Origin: Pseudonocardiaceae bacterium
GTDB taxonomy: Bacteria; Actinomycetota; Actinomycetes; Mycobacteriales; Pseudonocardiaceae
NCBI GenBank assembly: GCA_025937115.1
Contig: JAICSB010000002.1
Location: forward strand, 1-29,467
DNA: 29,467 nucleotides
Direction of reading: 5' to 3'
Below, piece by piece: positions 6,105 to 14,592 of this stretch. Position 1 is the stretch's first letter. The number at the start of each line of letters is the position of its first letter. The notes beneath the pieces are model-generated. The model saw only the letters and a program-made list of their open reading frames with translations, had not been told where the DNA came from and did not search any database. Made by a program: the position numbers and the translations under genes.

Positions 6105-9100
6105 GTGGGTGATGAGTTTTGGGGCGTGGTGTCTTTGAGCACGAACGTCAATCTCGGCGAGTCGGCCCGAAATGGGAAGTCGCACACAGCGGCGGGCTTG
6201 GTGCGCCCCTCTCACTCGCCGATCGACGATGCCGACCTCGACGCCACCCGACCATCGCGCAGCGTGGTCGCCCGACCACGCTGGGAGACGCGCTACGCCC
6301 GAGCTGCGGTCGCCTCGGACCTAGCGGCAACGGCTGTGTCCATCGCGCTGCATCAGTGGTGGGGCCGGACGTCCGGGTATGAACTGCAGGTCGTGCTCGG
6401 CCTGGTTCTCATGGCGCTGACGGCCGCCGTCCTTAGCCTCACACGGGTCTGGGACCCTCCGGTCCTGGGCCAGGGCTCCGAGGCGTTCAGCCGGCTCCTG
6501 CGCGGCCTCGTCACCGTCGCAGTGGTGGTCGGACTGGTCGGGTTGGCGCTGAAGCGGTCCGAGGTCCGGCCATATGTCTTCGGCGTGATCCCAGTGGCGT
6601 TCATCCTGGCCGTGGCCGGTCGCCTGGTCCTGCGCAAGGTGTTGCACCAGCGTCGCCGCAAGGGCGCCTACATGCACGATGTCCTCGCCGTCGGTACCGA
6701 GGACGCGGTGGCCGAGCTCATCGTGCGCACCAGGCGGGCCACCCACCACGGCTGGGCGGTTATGGGTGCCTGCACACCCACCGGAACCGGCACCGGCGGC
6801 GGCCGCAGCATCCTCGATGTGCCTGTCCTCGGTGACCTGGACTCGGTGGCGAAGGTCGCAGAAAACTGCCGGCCCCGCGTGGTGTCGGTAGCCCAGACAC
6901 CGGGTTGGAGCTCGCGCCGGCTGCACCATCTGGCCTGGGACCTCGAGGGCACGGGCACCGAACTGGTGGTTGATCCCGGCCTCATGGAGATCGCCGGCCC
7001 CCGGCTGCACGTCGCCGCGGTTGACGGCCTACCGCTGCTGCGACTCACCGAGCCTGCGTTCACCGGGGTCCCGCGGATGATCAAGGCGTTGGGTGACCGG
7101 CTGGCGGCCGCCCTGCTGCTGCTGACGATCGCGCCGATACTGGTCGTTTTGGCGATCGCTGTGCGCAGCGATGGCGGGCTGGTCTTCTCCCGTCAGTCGC
7201 GAGTCGGCAAACACGGCAAGCACTTCTCGATGATCAAGTTCCGGTCCATGGTGGTGAAGGCCGGTCAGCGCCAGTCCGAGTTCGCGGACGATAACCAGGC
7301 CTCCGGTCCGCAGCTCACGCTGCGCGAGGACCCTCGGGTGACGCGAGCGGGCGCCTTCCTGCGAAAGTATTCACTCGACGAGTTGCCCCAGCTCTTCAAT
7401 GTGCTATTGGGGTCGATGTCGATGGTCGGCCCCCGACCACCGCTGCCCGACGAGGTCGCCCACTACTCCCGGGATGCGCAACGCAAGCTGCTCGTCAAGC
7501 CGGGGCTGACGGGGCTGTGGCAGATCAGCGGCCGCAGCGACCTGTCCTGGGAGGAATCGGTTCGGCTGGACCTGCGCTACGTGGAGAACTGGACCCTCGC
7601 GCTGGACGCCTCGATTCTCGGGAAGACCATCGGCGCGATCCTGCGGCGTACGAGCGGAGGCGGGTCGACGACAGATGACCGGAGTTTGTGCTTTTCGGGT
7701 CTAGGTCCAGTCAGCGACTCGGACTTAACTACGGAGCGCGACGCTCGAACGCTCGAAACACCGACACGAGACGCCTCACCACCCGAGGAACCGGCATCCG
7801 ACGTACCGCCGTGTGAGCTCCCGCCATCCATCGCTCCCGAATCCACGACAGTCGATCAACTTGGCAGAGTACGAGCTAAGCCGTTTCTGTGGGGAATCGC
7901 CCTGCGGTTCGGTGTGGCCCCTGTGCTGCTGACCATCGACCTGCTCGCCTTTTCTGGCGCGGTGCTGCTGAGGCCAGGCTTGGTCTCGGGCACGACGATC
8001 GTCCTTGGTGTCCTCATTCTTTGCTTGATCGCCGCCGGTGGGTTCTATCGGTCCAGGGCGCACCTGTCCGTCCTCGACGATCTCCCGGTTTTACTTGGAC
8101 GCGTGCTTATCGCTGGCATGTTCATGACGTCAGTAGACGTGATCCGCGGCGGTTACCAGGCTCGGGCGGCGATCCTGGCTACCGTAGTATTCGCAGTCTT
8201 GGCGGTCTGCGGGCGTTCGCTTGCCTATGCCGGGCTGCGTCGCGCGCGCCGTTTCGGCGTCGCCAATCACCGAACGCTCGTCGTCGGCGGAGGTCAGCTC
8301 GCCAGCGAGCTCATCAACACCATGCTTGAACACCCGCAGCACGGCCTGCATCCTGTCGGCTTCATCGACACGAAGCCGATGCAGCACCTCGGCCGGCACC
8401 GGATCCTGGTCCCCCATCTGGGGTGCATGGCCGATCTCGCGAGAGTCATCGTGGAGTTCAACATCCGAACCGTGGTCGTCGCCTTTAGCTCGACCCCCGA
8501 GCGAGCCGTGGTCGAAACCTTGCGGGAATGCGATCGATTGCGCTGCGAGATTTTTGTCGTACCCAGGTTCTACGAACTCGGCGTGGTCCACCGCGACACT
8601 GAACTGGTGTGGGGGTTACCTCTGGTCCGGCTGCATCGGGCGACCCACCGCACCATCTCATGGAAGATCAAGAGAGTGCTTGACGTGGTACTCAGCGCAG
8701 TGTTGTTGGTGGTGCTGCTGCCGGTGTTGGAGACGTGCGCCCTGCTTGTCTATTACGAGACGGGTAGGAACGTGCTATTTCGCCAGGAACGGGTGGGGCT
8801 CGACGGTCGACTGTTCATGTTGCTCAAGTTCTGCACGCTCAGACCGACCGATGGCGCCGAGGCATCCACCAAATGGAGCATCGCGAATGATAGCCGGGTC
8901 GGACCTCTTGGTCGCATGCTGCGGATGACCTCGCTGGACGAGTTGCCCCAGCTCTGGAATATCCTACGTGGCGATATGAGCCTGGTTGGGCCCCGCCCCG
9001 AGCGCCCCTTCTTTGTCGAGAAGTTCAGCCGACAGTACCCTCGGTACATAGGACGCCACCGGGTGCCGTCTGGGCTCACTGGATTGGCACAGGTGAACGG

Positions 9101-9233
9101 CCTGTGCGGCGATACCTCAATAGGTGATAGGGCCAATTTCGACAACTTCTACATCGAGAACTGGTCTTTGTGGGAGGATTGCAAGATCCTCTTGCGAACA
9201 GTCGGGCAGGTCTTCCGATGGGCCGGACGATGA
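6105..9233 (+). CDS. Tandem double polyprenyl-phosphate sugar-1-phosphate transferase (two WbaP/CpsE-like units fused)
   Basis: The 1042-residue protein contains two complete initiating transferases. Unit 1 (about 60-515) has four N-terminal helices, a Rossmann-like middle (190-320), a membrane anchor (about 330-352), 'KFRSM' (K378), the catalytic 'SLDELPQ' (D425-E426) and 'VGPRP' (441-445). Unit 2 (about 598-1042) repeats the order: helices from 600, 'LVVGGGQLASEL' near 728, anchor about 856-885, 'KFCTL' (K908, with Cys replacing the usual Arg), 'SLDELPQ' (D945-E946) and 'VGPRP' (961-965). A Pro/Ser/Thr/Glu-rich linker (about 518-597) joins them. Such enzymes move a sugar phosphate from a nucleotide sugar onto undecaprenyl phosphate at the inner membrane face. 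Single enzymes are about 450-500 residues, so this is double length. GTG 6105 has no clear ribosome site; GTG 6126 and 6129 are alternatives. Confidence 0.9.
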   Translation: MGDEFWGVVSLSTNVNLGESARNGKSHTAAGLVRPSHSPIDDADLDATRPSRSVVARPRWETRYARAAVASDLAATAVSIALHQWWGRTSGYELQVVLGLVLMALTAAVLSLTRVWDPPVLGQGSEAFSRLLRGLVTVAVVVGLVGLALKRSEVRPYVFGVIPVAFILAVAGRLVLRKVLHQRRRKGAYMHDVLAVGTEDAVAELIVRTRRATHHGWAVMGACTPTGTGTGGGRSILDVPVLGDLDSVAKVAENCRPRVVSVAQTPGWSSRRLHHLAWDLEGTGTELVVDPGLMEIAGPRLHVAAVDGLPLLRLTEPAFTGVPRMIKALGDRLAAALLLLTIAPILVVLAIAVRSDGGLVFSRQSRVGKHGKHFSMIKFRSMVVKAGQRQSEFADDNQASGPQLTLREDPRVTRAGAFLRKYSLDELPQLFNVLLGSMSMVGPRPPLPDEVAHYSRDAQRKLLVKPGLTGLWQISGRSDLSWEESVRLDLRYVENWTLALDASILGKTIGAILRRTSGGGSTTDDRSLCFSGLGPVSDSDLTTERDARTLETPTRDASPPEEPASDVPPCELPPSIAPESTTVDQLGRVRAKPFLWGIALRFGVAPVLLTIDLLAFSGAVLLRPGLVSGTTIVLGVLILCLIAAGGFYRSRAHLSVLDDLPVLLGRVLIAGMFMTSVDVIRGGYQARAAILATVVFAVLAVCGRSLAYAGLRRARRFGVANHRTLVVGGGQLASELINTMLEHPQHGLHPVGFIDTKPMQHLGRHRILVPHLGCMADLARVIVEFNIRTVVVAFSSTPERAVVETLRECDRLRCEIFVVPRFYELGVVHRDTELVWGLPLVRLHRATHRTISWKIKRVLDVVLSAVLLVVLLPVLETCALLVYYETGRNVLFRQERVGLDGRLFMLLKFCTLRPTDGAEASTKWSIANDSRVGPLGRMLRMTSLDELPQLWNILRGDMSLVGPRPERPFFVEKFSRQYPRYIGRHRVPSGLTGLAQVNGLCGDTSIGDRANFDNFYIENWSLWEDCKILLRTVGQVFRWAGR

Positions 9234-10495
9234 CAGCCGAACTATCCGCGCATGTCACCGGGAAGAGATTCGTGCGCGTCGTCCATCTCATCCACTCGCT
9301 CGAACCCGGTGGTGCTGAGGCGGTCTTAGTGGACCTGGCGCGAGCTGCGCCAGCGGCAGGCTTGGAGCTGGCAGTGATGCCGCTGGTCCGGCCGCGGGAC
9401 GAGCGGTATCTGGCGGCGCTGCGGGAGCTCGACGTCGCAGTGCTCGTCCTCGACCTGCCGTCGCGATGGGACGTGCGGGCGTTCCCCCGGTCGCTGTCCC
9501 TGCTGCGCGCCTGGCACCCAGACGTGGTGCACACCCACCTGAAGCACGCAGACCTCGTCGGAGCCGTGGGAGCACGAAGGTTGGGACTGCCGATGGTGTC
9601 GACGTTGCACATCGTCGACAACCACGCTGGAGCGGTGGCGGGGTTCAAGCGGCGCCTCGCCGCCACCGGACGGTTGGCCACGGCCGCACGGACGATCACC
9701 GTCTCCGAGGCGCAGCGCCGCTGGTATCTCGACGCGTTCCCCAGCGCGCATCCCGATCGCGTCGTCACCATCCACAATGGCATCACCGATCCCGGCAGGA
9801 TTTCCCCCGGGCGCCCAGGGTCCGAAGCCGTGCGCCGCTCGCTCGGCATCCCCCCCGGGGCGGTTGTCGTGGCACAGGTGGGGATGCTCCGCGAGGGCAA
9901 GGGGCACCACGACCTGATCACCGCGCTCGGGCTGCTGGGTGATATTCCGGATCTGCGGGTCCTCATCGTGGGTGACGGGCCGTTGCGGCGCTCGCTCGAG
10001 CTCGCGTGCGTTCCCCTGCGCGACCGCCTGCAGTTCACCGGCTATCGCGAGGACGTTCCAGCGCTGCTTGAGGCGGTGGACGTTGTCGTCCAGCCAAGCG
10101 AGTTCGATGCGCTGCCGACCACACTGATCCAAGCGCTCGCCGCAGGCCTGCCGATAGTGGCGACTGCAGTCGGTGGAATTCCCGAGATCGTTACGCCGGA
10201 CGAAGGGATTCTCGTCCCGCCGCGCAACCCCGTGGCGTTAGCGGGCGCGATTCGCGCACTCGCCACCGACCGGGAACGGCGCGCTGCGCTCGGCGGTGCG
10301 GCCCGGTCCCGGTTCGAGCGGAGTTTTGAGGCCTCGAACTGGGCGGCCCGGCTGCGCAGCCTGTATGTCGAAGTACGCGGGAGTCATGGGCAGAACCAGG
10401 GTCGCTGCGCCGCGTCCTCCGATCCTGGTCATCTCCCCGTCCAGCAGGAGCACCGCAGAACATGGGGACCGCACGACACCGGAGGCGTCATATGA
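9230..10495 (+). CDS. GT4-type glycosyltransferase
   Basis: The protein (421 residues from ATG 9230) is a GT-B fold transferase: an N-terminal acceptor domain with the glycine loop 'HSLEPGGAEAVLV' and 'PDVVHTHLKHADL', and a C-terminal donor domain with 'VGMLREGKGHHDLI', 'VGDGPLR' and 'PSEFDALPTTLIQALAAGLPIVATAVGGIPEIV'. In the EX7E motif region, the usual second Glu of 'xxEAMA' is Gln ('LIQALA'), a change at a donor-binding residue. It should act on the lipid-linked acceptor in the cytoplasm. ATG 9230 overlaps the previous stop as ATGA; ATG 9218 is an alternative. About 40 low-complexity residues follow the last helix, up to the stop that overlaps the deacetylase start. It resembles the minus-strand GT4 at 17760-18881 and is probably a paralogue. 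Confidence 0.88.
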   Translation: MTAELSAHVTGKRFVRVVHLIHSLEPGGAEAVLVDLARAAPAAGLELAVMPLVRPRDERYLAALRELDVAVLVLDLPSRWDVRAFPRSLSLLRAWHPDVVHTHLKHADLVGAVGARRLGLPMVSTLHIVDNHAGAVAGFKRRLAATGRLATAARTITVSEAQRRWYLDAFPSAHPDRVVTIHNGITDPGRISPGRPGSEAVRRSLGIPPGAVVVAQVGMLREGKGHHDLITALGLLGDIPDLRVLIVGDGPLRRSLELACVPLRDRLQFTGYREDVPALLEAVDVVVQPSEFDALPTTLIQALAAGLPIVATAVGGIPEIVTPDEGILVPPRNPVALAGAIRALATDRERRAALGGAARSRFERSFEASNWAARLRSLYVEVRGSHGQNQGRCAASSDPGHLPVQQEHRRTWGPHDTGGVI

Positions 10496-11439
10496 GCGAT
10501 CGCCTTCTCATTCTCTGCTGGCACAACATCGATCCGACGCCAGCCTTCCCGGCTCCTGCCGGTCACGGCAGGCAGGGCTTCGAACGTCAGCTCAAGTTCC
10601 TCGCACGGTTCACCACGGTCATCAGATTGTCGACCGCGCTCGACCTCATCGAGCGCGACGAGCCGCTGCCCCCCCGTGCTGTGGTCTTGACCTTCGACGA
10701 CGGGTACCGGGACATGCTCGATGTCGCGGTACCTACGCTCGCCCGAACGGGGTTGCCGGCGACATTCTTCCTCGTCCCCAGCTTCCTGTCTGGCAGGATC
10801 CGGGCCTGGTGGGAGGATCTGGCCGCGGCGTTTGATCGGACTGATGCTGACGAACTGACATGGAACGGCGTTCGCCATGACTTGGGGACGCCGACAGCTC
10901 GACGCCAGGTGCACGACCGTCTGCTCGCGCCGCTCAAGCGCCTCGACCACGCCGCCCGAGAGGACGCCGTGCACCAGTTGGCCGGGCTGCTGACGCCCGG
11001 CGAGCCTGCCCCGGCCGGGGAGCACTTCCTGGATTGGGACGGTGCGCGCGCTCTCGTCTCTGCCGGACACGAGGTGGGCTCGCACTCAGCCCGCCACGTG
11101 ATCCTCAGCCGGGAGACCGTTCAGGTCCAGGCCGTAGAGCTAGCGGACTCCCGCGCCGAGCTTCAGTCCGGGCTCGGCGTGCGGGTCGACACCGTCGCCT
11201 ACCCGAACGGCACCGGAGAGGACTATGATGACACGACTCTGCACATCGCGCGGGAGACCGGCTACCGATGTGCGCTGACAACTCGCTTAGGGTTGGCGCA
11301 ACGCGACCACTCACCGTACGAGATGCGGCGGGTCGTGATCGGCCCGACAACGAATGCGTCGAGCGTCGCGCGGTACGGCTGGCAGACCGCTCGAAACACG
11401 TTGAGGGCGCGGACGCTGCAAACCAGCGGTCGGCGCTGA
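10492..11439 (+). CDS. Polysaccharide deacetylase (NodB/CE4 family)
   Basis: The 315-residue protein shows the CE4 metal-binding motifs: 'TFDDGYRD' (D69-D70) and 'HSARH' (H198, H202), followed by 'VAYPNGTGEDYDD' in the place of the RxPxG/YPxG motif. 'LCWHNIDP' at the N-terminus is the common opening of polysaccharide deacetylases in sugar clusters. No signal peptide is visible, so it probably acts in the cytoplasm on a lipid-linked intermediate or precursor, removing an N-acetyl group from a HexNAc residue. ATG 10492 overlaps the upstream stop as ATGA, with GGAGG at 10481-10485 six bases away. Presence of this gene suggests that the polymer contains an amino sugar. Confidence 0.88.
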   Translation: MSDRLLILCWHNIDPTPAFPAPAGHGRQGFERQLKFLARFTTVIRLSTALDLIERDEPLPPRAVVLTFDDGYRDMLDVAVPTLARTGLPATFFLVPSFLSGRIRAWWEDLAAAFDRTDADELTWNGVRHDLGTPTARRQVHDRLLAPLKRLDHAAREDAVHQLAGLLTPGEPAPAGEHFLDWDGARALVSAGHEVGSHSARHVILSRETVQVQAVELADSRAELQSGLGVRVDTVAYPNGTGEDYDDTTLHIARETGYRCALTTRLGLAQRDHSPYEMRRVVIGPTTNASSVARYGWQTARNTLRARTLQTSGRR

Positions 11440-11444
11440 GGAGC

Positions 11445-12419
11445 ATGAACCGCGACGTCGACCAGCGCGATCCCTCGGTGTCGGTCGTCGTACCTACGCG
11501 CAACGAGGCAGTGCGCCTACCCGCCTTGCTGGACTCCATCGAGGCGCAGACGTGGGTGCCCGTCGAGGTGATCATCGTGGACGGAATGTCCACCGACGGC
11601 AGCCGGGACTGGTTAGCCAATGTGGCGACGTCCCGGCCGTGGATGGCTGTTGTGGACAACCCGGCCCGAAATATCCCCGCTGCGCTCAACACGGGGCTGC
11701 GCCGCGCGCGGGGTGATCTGGTGGCGCGGATGGACACCCACGCCGACTACGCCCCGGACTACATCGAAGCGCTGGTGCGCGTGCTCCAACGCCGCGTCGA
11801 AGTTGTCGGCGCCGGCGGAGCGATGGACAGTGCCGGGCGAGGACAGTGGGGCCAGGCGATCGCGGCGGTCCTGCGCCGGCCCGTGGGCATGGGAGGTGCC
11901 CCGCATCGGGTGGGCGCGGAGGAGGGACCGGTCGATCACGTATTCACCGGCTGCTACCGCAGGGCGGCGCTGTTGCAGGTGGGCGGATTCGACCAGCGGC
12001 TACTCGCCAATGAGGATTTCGAGCTTGACACCCGGCTCCGCAAGGCCGGCGGGACCGTGTGGCTCGTCCCGCAAGCCCGATCGCTGTGGTATGTCCCCGA
12101 GTCGCTGCCGGCGCTGGCCAGAAAGATGTTCCGCTACGGTCGGTTCAAGGCTATGACGCTGCGTATGCATCCGGAGTCGATAAAGGTCCGTCAACTCGCT
12201 CCCCCATCACTGCTCGTGGGGCTGCTTGGCCTGGGGGTCGTCCGCCCGCAGTGGGGTGTGACAGCGACCGGCGTCTACCTCGGTGCCGCGGCCGCGGCCG
12301 GCGCCCGCGCCGGAGCTGCGGACGACGCGTCACCGTGGCGGGCCGCGATGGTGCCGCCCGTCGTGCACCTATGTTGGGGCGCCGGCCTGCTGGCAGGTCT
12401 GGTCCGGGCCCCCGCGTGA
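11445..12419 (+). CDS. GT2-family glycosyltransferase, ExoA-like
   Basis: The 324-residue protein begins with 'PSVSVVVPTRNEAVRLPALLDSI', has 'IIVDGMSTDGS' (D46), the metal-site region 'ARMDTHADY' (D97) and 'LANEDFELDTRLRKAG' (E190-D191), and ends in hydrophobic segments (about 245-320). This resembles ExoA of succinoglycan synthesis, a non-processive inverting enzyme adding one sugar to the lipid-linked repeat unit at the membrane. ATG 11445 lies five bases after the deacetylase stop and has GAGGAG just upstream. The stop overlaps the flippase GTG as GTGA. Confidence 0.88.
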   Translation: MNRDVDQRDPSVSVVVPTRNEAVRLPALLDSIEAQTWVPVEVIIVDGMSTDGSRDWLANVATSRPWMAVVDNPARNIPAALNTGLRRARGDLVARMDTHADYAPDYIEALVRVLQRRVEVVGAGGAMDSAGRGQWGQAIAAVLRRPVGMGGAPHRVGAEEGPVDHVFTGCYRRAALLQVGGFDQRLLANEDFELDTRLRKAGGTVWLVPQARSLWYVPESLPALARKMFRYGRFKAMTLRMHPESIKVRQLAPPSLLVGLLGLGVVRPQWGVTATGVYLGAAAAAGARAGAADDASPWRAAMVPPVVHLCWGAGLLAGLVRAPA

Positions 12420-13930
12420 CCTCGACACCGGGCCGGACGCCGGCCACCGAGGATCCCAACGCGCCCGGGGTTGCACAGACCGGACGCCAGGTGTCCTGGA
12501 ACTACTTGGTCTTCGCGCTGAGCAAGTCCTCGACACTGATCATGACGGTGATCCTTGCGAGGATCTTGACCCCGGCCGATTTCGGGTTGTTCGCCCTCGC
12601 CCTTCTGGTGCTCAACGTGTTCGACTACACCAAGGACCTAGGCGTCACCCTGTCGTTGGTCCAACTACGCGGGCCCTGGCAGCGGCTCGCGCCCACGGGC
12701 TTGACCCTGTCTGTCGTCTTCGGGTTGCTTGCCAGCGCGGCCGCGTTGTTCCTCGCCCCGATCATCGCAGCTGGACTTCGGCACCCCGAGCTGGTGCCGC
12801 TGGTTCAGGTGCTGGGGGCCGGGTTGCTCATCTCGTCGCTGGGCGCGGTTCCAGTGTCGTTGTTGCGTCGGCAGATCGACTTCCGCGGCCGGTTGGTTCC
12901 CGAGGTGTCCGGAGCGCTTGTCAAGACGGTCCTGTCGGTCGGGCTCGCGCTGGCCGGGCTCGGGGTATGGAGCCTGATCTGGGGGCAGCTGGCCGCCTCC
13001 GTGCTCACTTCGCTGATGTACTGGGGGGTCGCACGGACGACCGTGCGCCCTGGTTTCGACCGCTCCGTCGCCGTCGAGCTGACTCGGTTCGGACTCCCCG
13101 CCACACTGGTCAGCCTCGTTGCCTTCGGGATCTACAACTGCGACTACGTGGCTATCGGGCGCCAGCTCGGTGACGAGCAATTGGGTTTCTACACGCTGGC
13201 CTATCGCCTGCCTGAACTGGTCGTCCTGATGTTGTGCAACACCGTCAGCGAAGTGCTGTTCAGCTCCCTGTCCCGCTGGCAGCACGACCGTGCGGCGCTG
13301 GCCGACCATTACATGAGTGCTGTTCGCGTCGTCCTGGCGCTGGCCGCCCCACTCGGCTTCGGGATGGCAGCGCTGGCACCCGAGACCGTGGAGGTCCTTT
13401 ACGGGCGCGACTACTCCGAATCGGCGAATGAGCTAGCGGTCCTCGCCGTGTTCACGGTGATCTACGCGGTGACGTTCCACTCTGGGGACGTATATAAAGC
13501 GACGGGGCGAGCGGCCCTGTTGACGCTGATCAACCTTGGGAAGTTCGTAGTGCTGGCTCCCGCGGTGTGGTTCGCCGCGCACCGCGACATCTTGGCCGTG
13601 GCTGTCACAGTGCTCGCGGTTGAGGTGCTGCACTGCGCGGTGCGGCTCTTCATGATTCGGTGGGTCATCGGAGTCAGCTTCTCCCGGCAACTCCGGACAT
13701 TCTCGGGTCCGCTCGCGGCTGGCGCAGGCATGGCGCTTTTCGTGTGGAGCGCCGCTCATCTAGTGGAACCAGCTCCCCTCCCGATCCGGGTCGTTGCCCT
13801 CCTCGCGCTCGGTGGCGCCCTATACGCGGGCTTTGTGAGGATATTCGCACCAGACCTCTTCCGTCAGGGGGAGGCTGTGCTCCGGACGTTCAGAAAGTCA
13901 AGGAGCGCAGGAGGCGGTGATCCTCGATGA
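12416..13930 (+). CDS. Wzx-type oligosaccharide flippase (MATE/MOP superfamily)
   Basis: The 504-residue protein is hydrophobic throughout, with about 12-14 membrane helices, and opens with 'GRQVSWNYLVFALSKSSTLIMTVILARILTPADFGLFALALLVLNVF', the characteristic N-terminal pattern of Polysacc_synt/Polysacc_synt_3 flippases (WzxC-like, relaxed-specificity type). It should turn the undecaprenyl-linked repeat unit from the inner to the outer face of the membrane for polymerisation by the Wzy encoded two genes later. GTG 12416 overlaps the upstream stop by four bases and its stop overlaps the next ATG as ATGA, so the gene is translationally coupled on both sides. Confidence 0.9.
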   Translation: MTSTPGRTPATEDPNAPGVAQTGRQVSWNYLVFALSKSSTLIMTVILARILTPADFGLFALALLVLNVFDYTKDLGVTLSLVQLRGPWQRLAPTGLTLSVVFGLLASAAALFLAPIIAAGLRHPELVPLVQVLGAGLLISSLGAVPVSLLRRQIDFRGRLVPEVSGALVKTVLSVGLALAGLGVWSLIWGQLAASVLTSLMYWGVARTTVRPGFDRSVAVELTRFGLPATLVSLVAFGIYNCDYVAIGRQLGDEQLGFYTLAYRLPELVVLMLCNTVSEVLFSSLSRWQHDRAALADHYMSAVRVVLALAAPLGFGMAALAPETVEVLYGRDYSESANELAVLAVFTVIYAVTFHSGDVYKATGRAALLTLINLGKFVVLAPAVWFAAHRDILAVAVTVLAVEVLHCAVRLFMIRWVIGVSFSRQLRTFSGPLAAGAGMALFVWSAAHLVEPAPLPIRVVALLALGGALYAGFVRIFAPDLFRQGEAVLRTFRKSRSAGGGDPR

Positions 13931-14592
13931 GTTCCCAGGTGCCTCGTCTCGTCGGGACTGCAAGGGGGAACGTGAGTCTCAGGAATCGGAGCTTTTGGCT
14001 CAGCACAGTGGCGGGTCTACTCGGAGCGCTCGTAGCAGCCGCGATCACGCTCGTGGTCGCGACAGTGAGCTCACACAATCATCGCGCACAGATGGAATTG
14101 GCGATGCTTCCCAGCGGTGCGCTCACTCCGCAAGAGGTGCCTTCCTTCTGGGAGGCGTTGAGCCAGGGCCAGGTTACTCGCACCGCAGCCGAGGTGTTCG
14201 GCCAGCGGCGCTGGGTGCCGGCGGCCGCAGCAGCCGCAGGCGTACCGGCATCATCGTTGGTCCTGGGCGCCGGTGTAGTGCCGAACACCACCTTGATGCG
14301 GGTCACGATGGAGGCGGGTTCGGCGTCCGCTGCGGAACGTGCCCTCACCGCAGAAGTACAGCAGGCGCAGCCGCTCGCACAGCAGGTATCCGGCCCGTTC
14401 ACTATCGTGATCATTCAAGGCGCCGAGGGCACTGCCATTCCCATAGGGCCGCCCGTCAAGCAGCTAGTGATCGTCCTGGCAGCCGGTGGCTTCCTCGTCG
14501 CGGCCGGCATCACGTCGCTGATGATGGGCAGGAGCGCTCTCGCACCGGTCGCCGGATCTCCCGAAGCACCCGGTCCTGTAGTTGGCTCATGA
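13927..14592 (+). CDS. Wzz-like two-helix membrane protein (chain-length control candidate)
   Basis: This 221-residue protein has a membrane helix at about 24-46, an extracytoplasmic region of about 130 residues, and a second helix at about 178-199, the Wzz/polysaccharide co-polymerase topology. Sequence motifs are weak: the outer region includes 'SSLVLGAGVVPNTTLMRVTMEAGSASAAERALTAEVQQAQPLAQQV', resembling the strand and helix segments of actinobacterial Wzz-like proteins. No BY-kinase domain or C-terminal Tyr cluster is present. It sits between flippase and polymerase with ATGA overlaps on both sides. A chain-length role is inferred from topology and position; a scaffold role is possible. 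Confidence 0.65.
   Translation: MSSQVPRLVGTARGNVSLRNRSFWLSTVAGLLGALVAAAITLVVATVSSHNHRAQMELAMLPSGALTPQEVPSFWEALSQGQVTRTAAEVFGQRRWVPAAAAAAGVPASSLVLGAGVVPNTTLMRVTMEAGSASAAERALTAEVQQAQPLAQQVSGPFTIVIIQGAEGTAIPIGPPVKQLVIVLAAGGFLVAAGITSLMMGRSALAPVAGSPEAPGPVVGS

Noticed and set aside
6321..7010. Minus-strand ORF inside the double sugar transferase
   Set aside because: Composition is typical of antisense shadows and it has no motif; the plus strand is clearly coding.
12059..12415. Long N-terminal extension of the flippase ORF
   Set aside because: It overlaps the GT2 gene; the flippase family begins at GTG 12416, which also forms the GTGA overlap.
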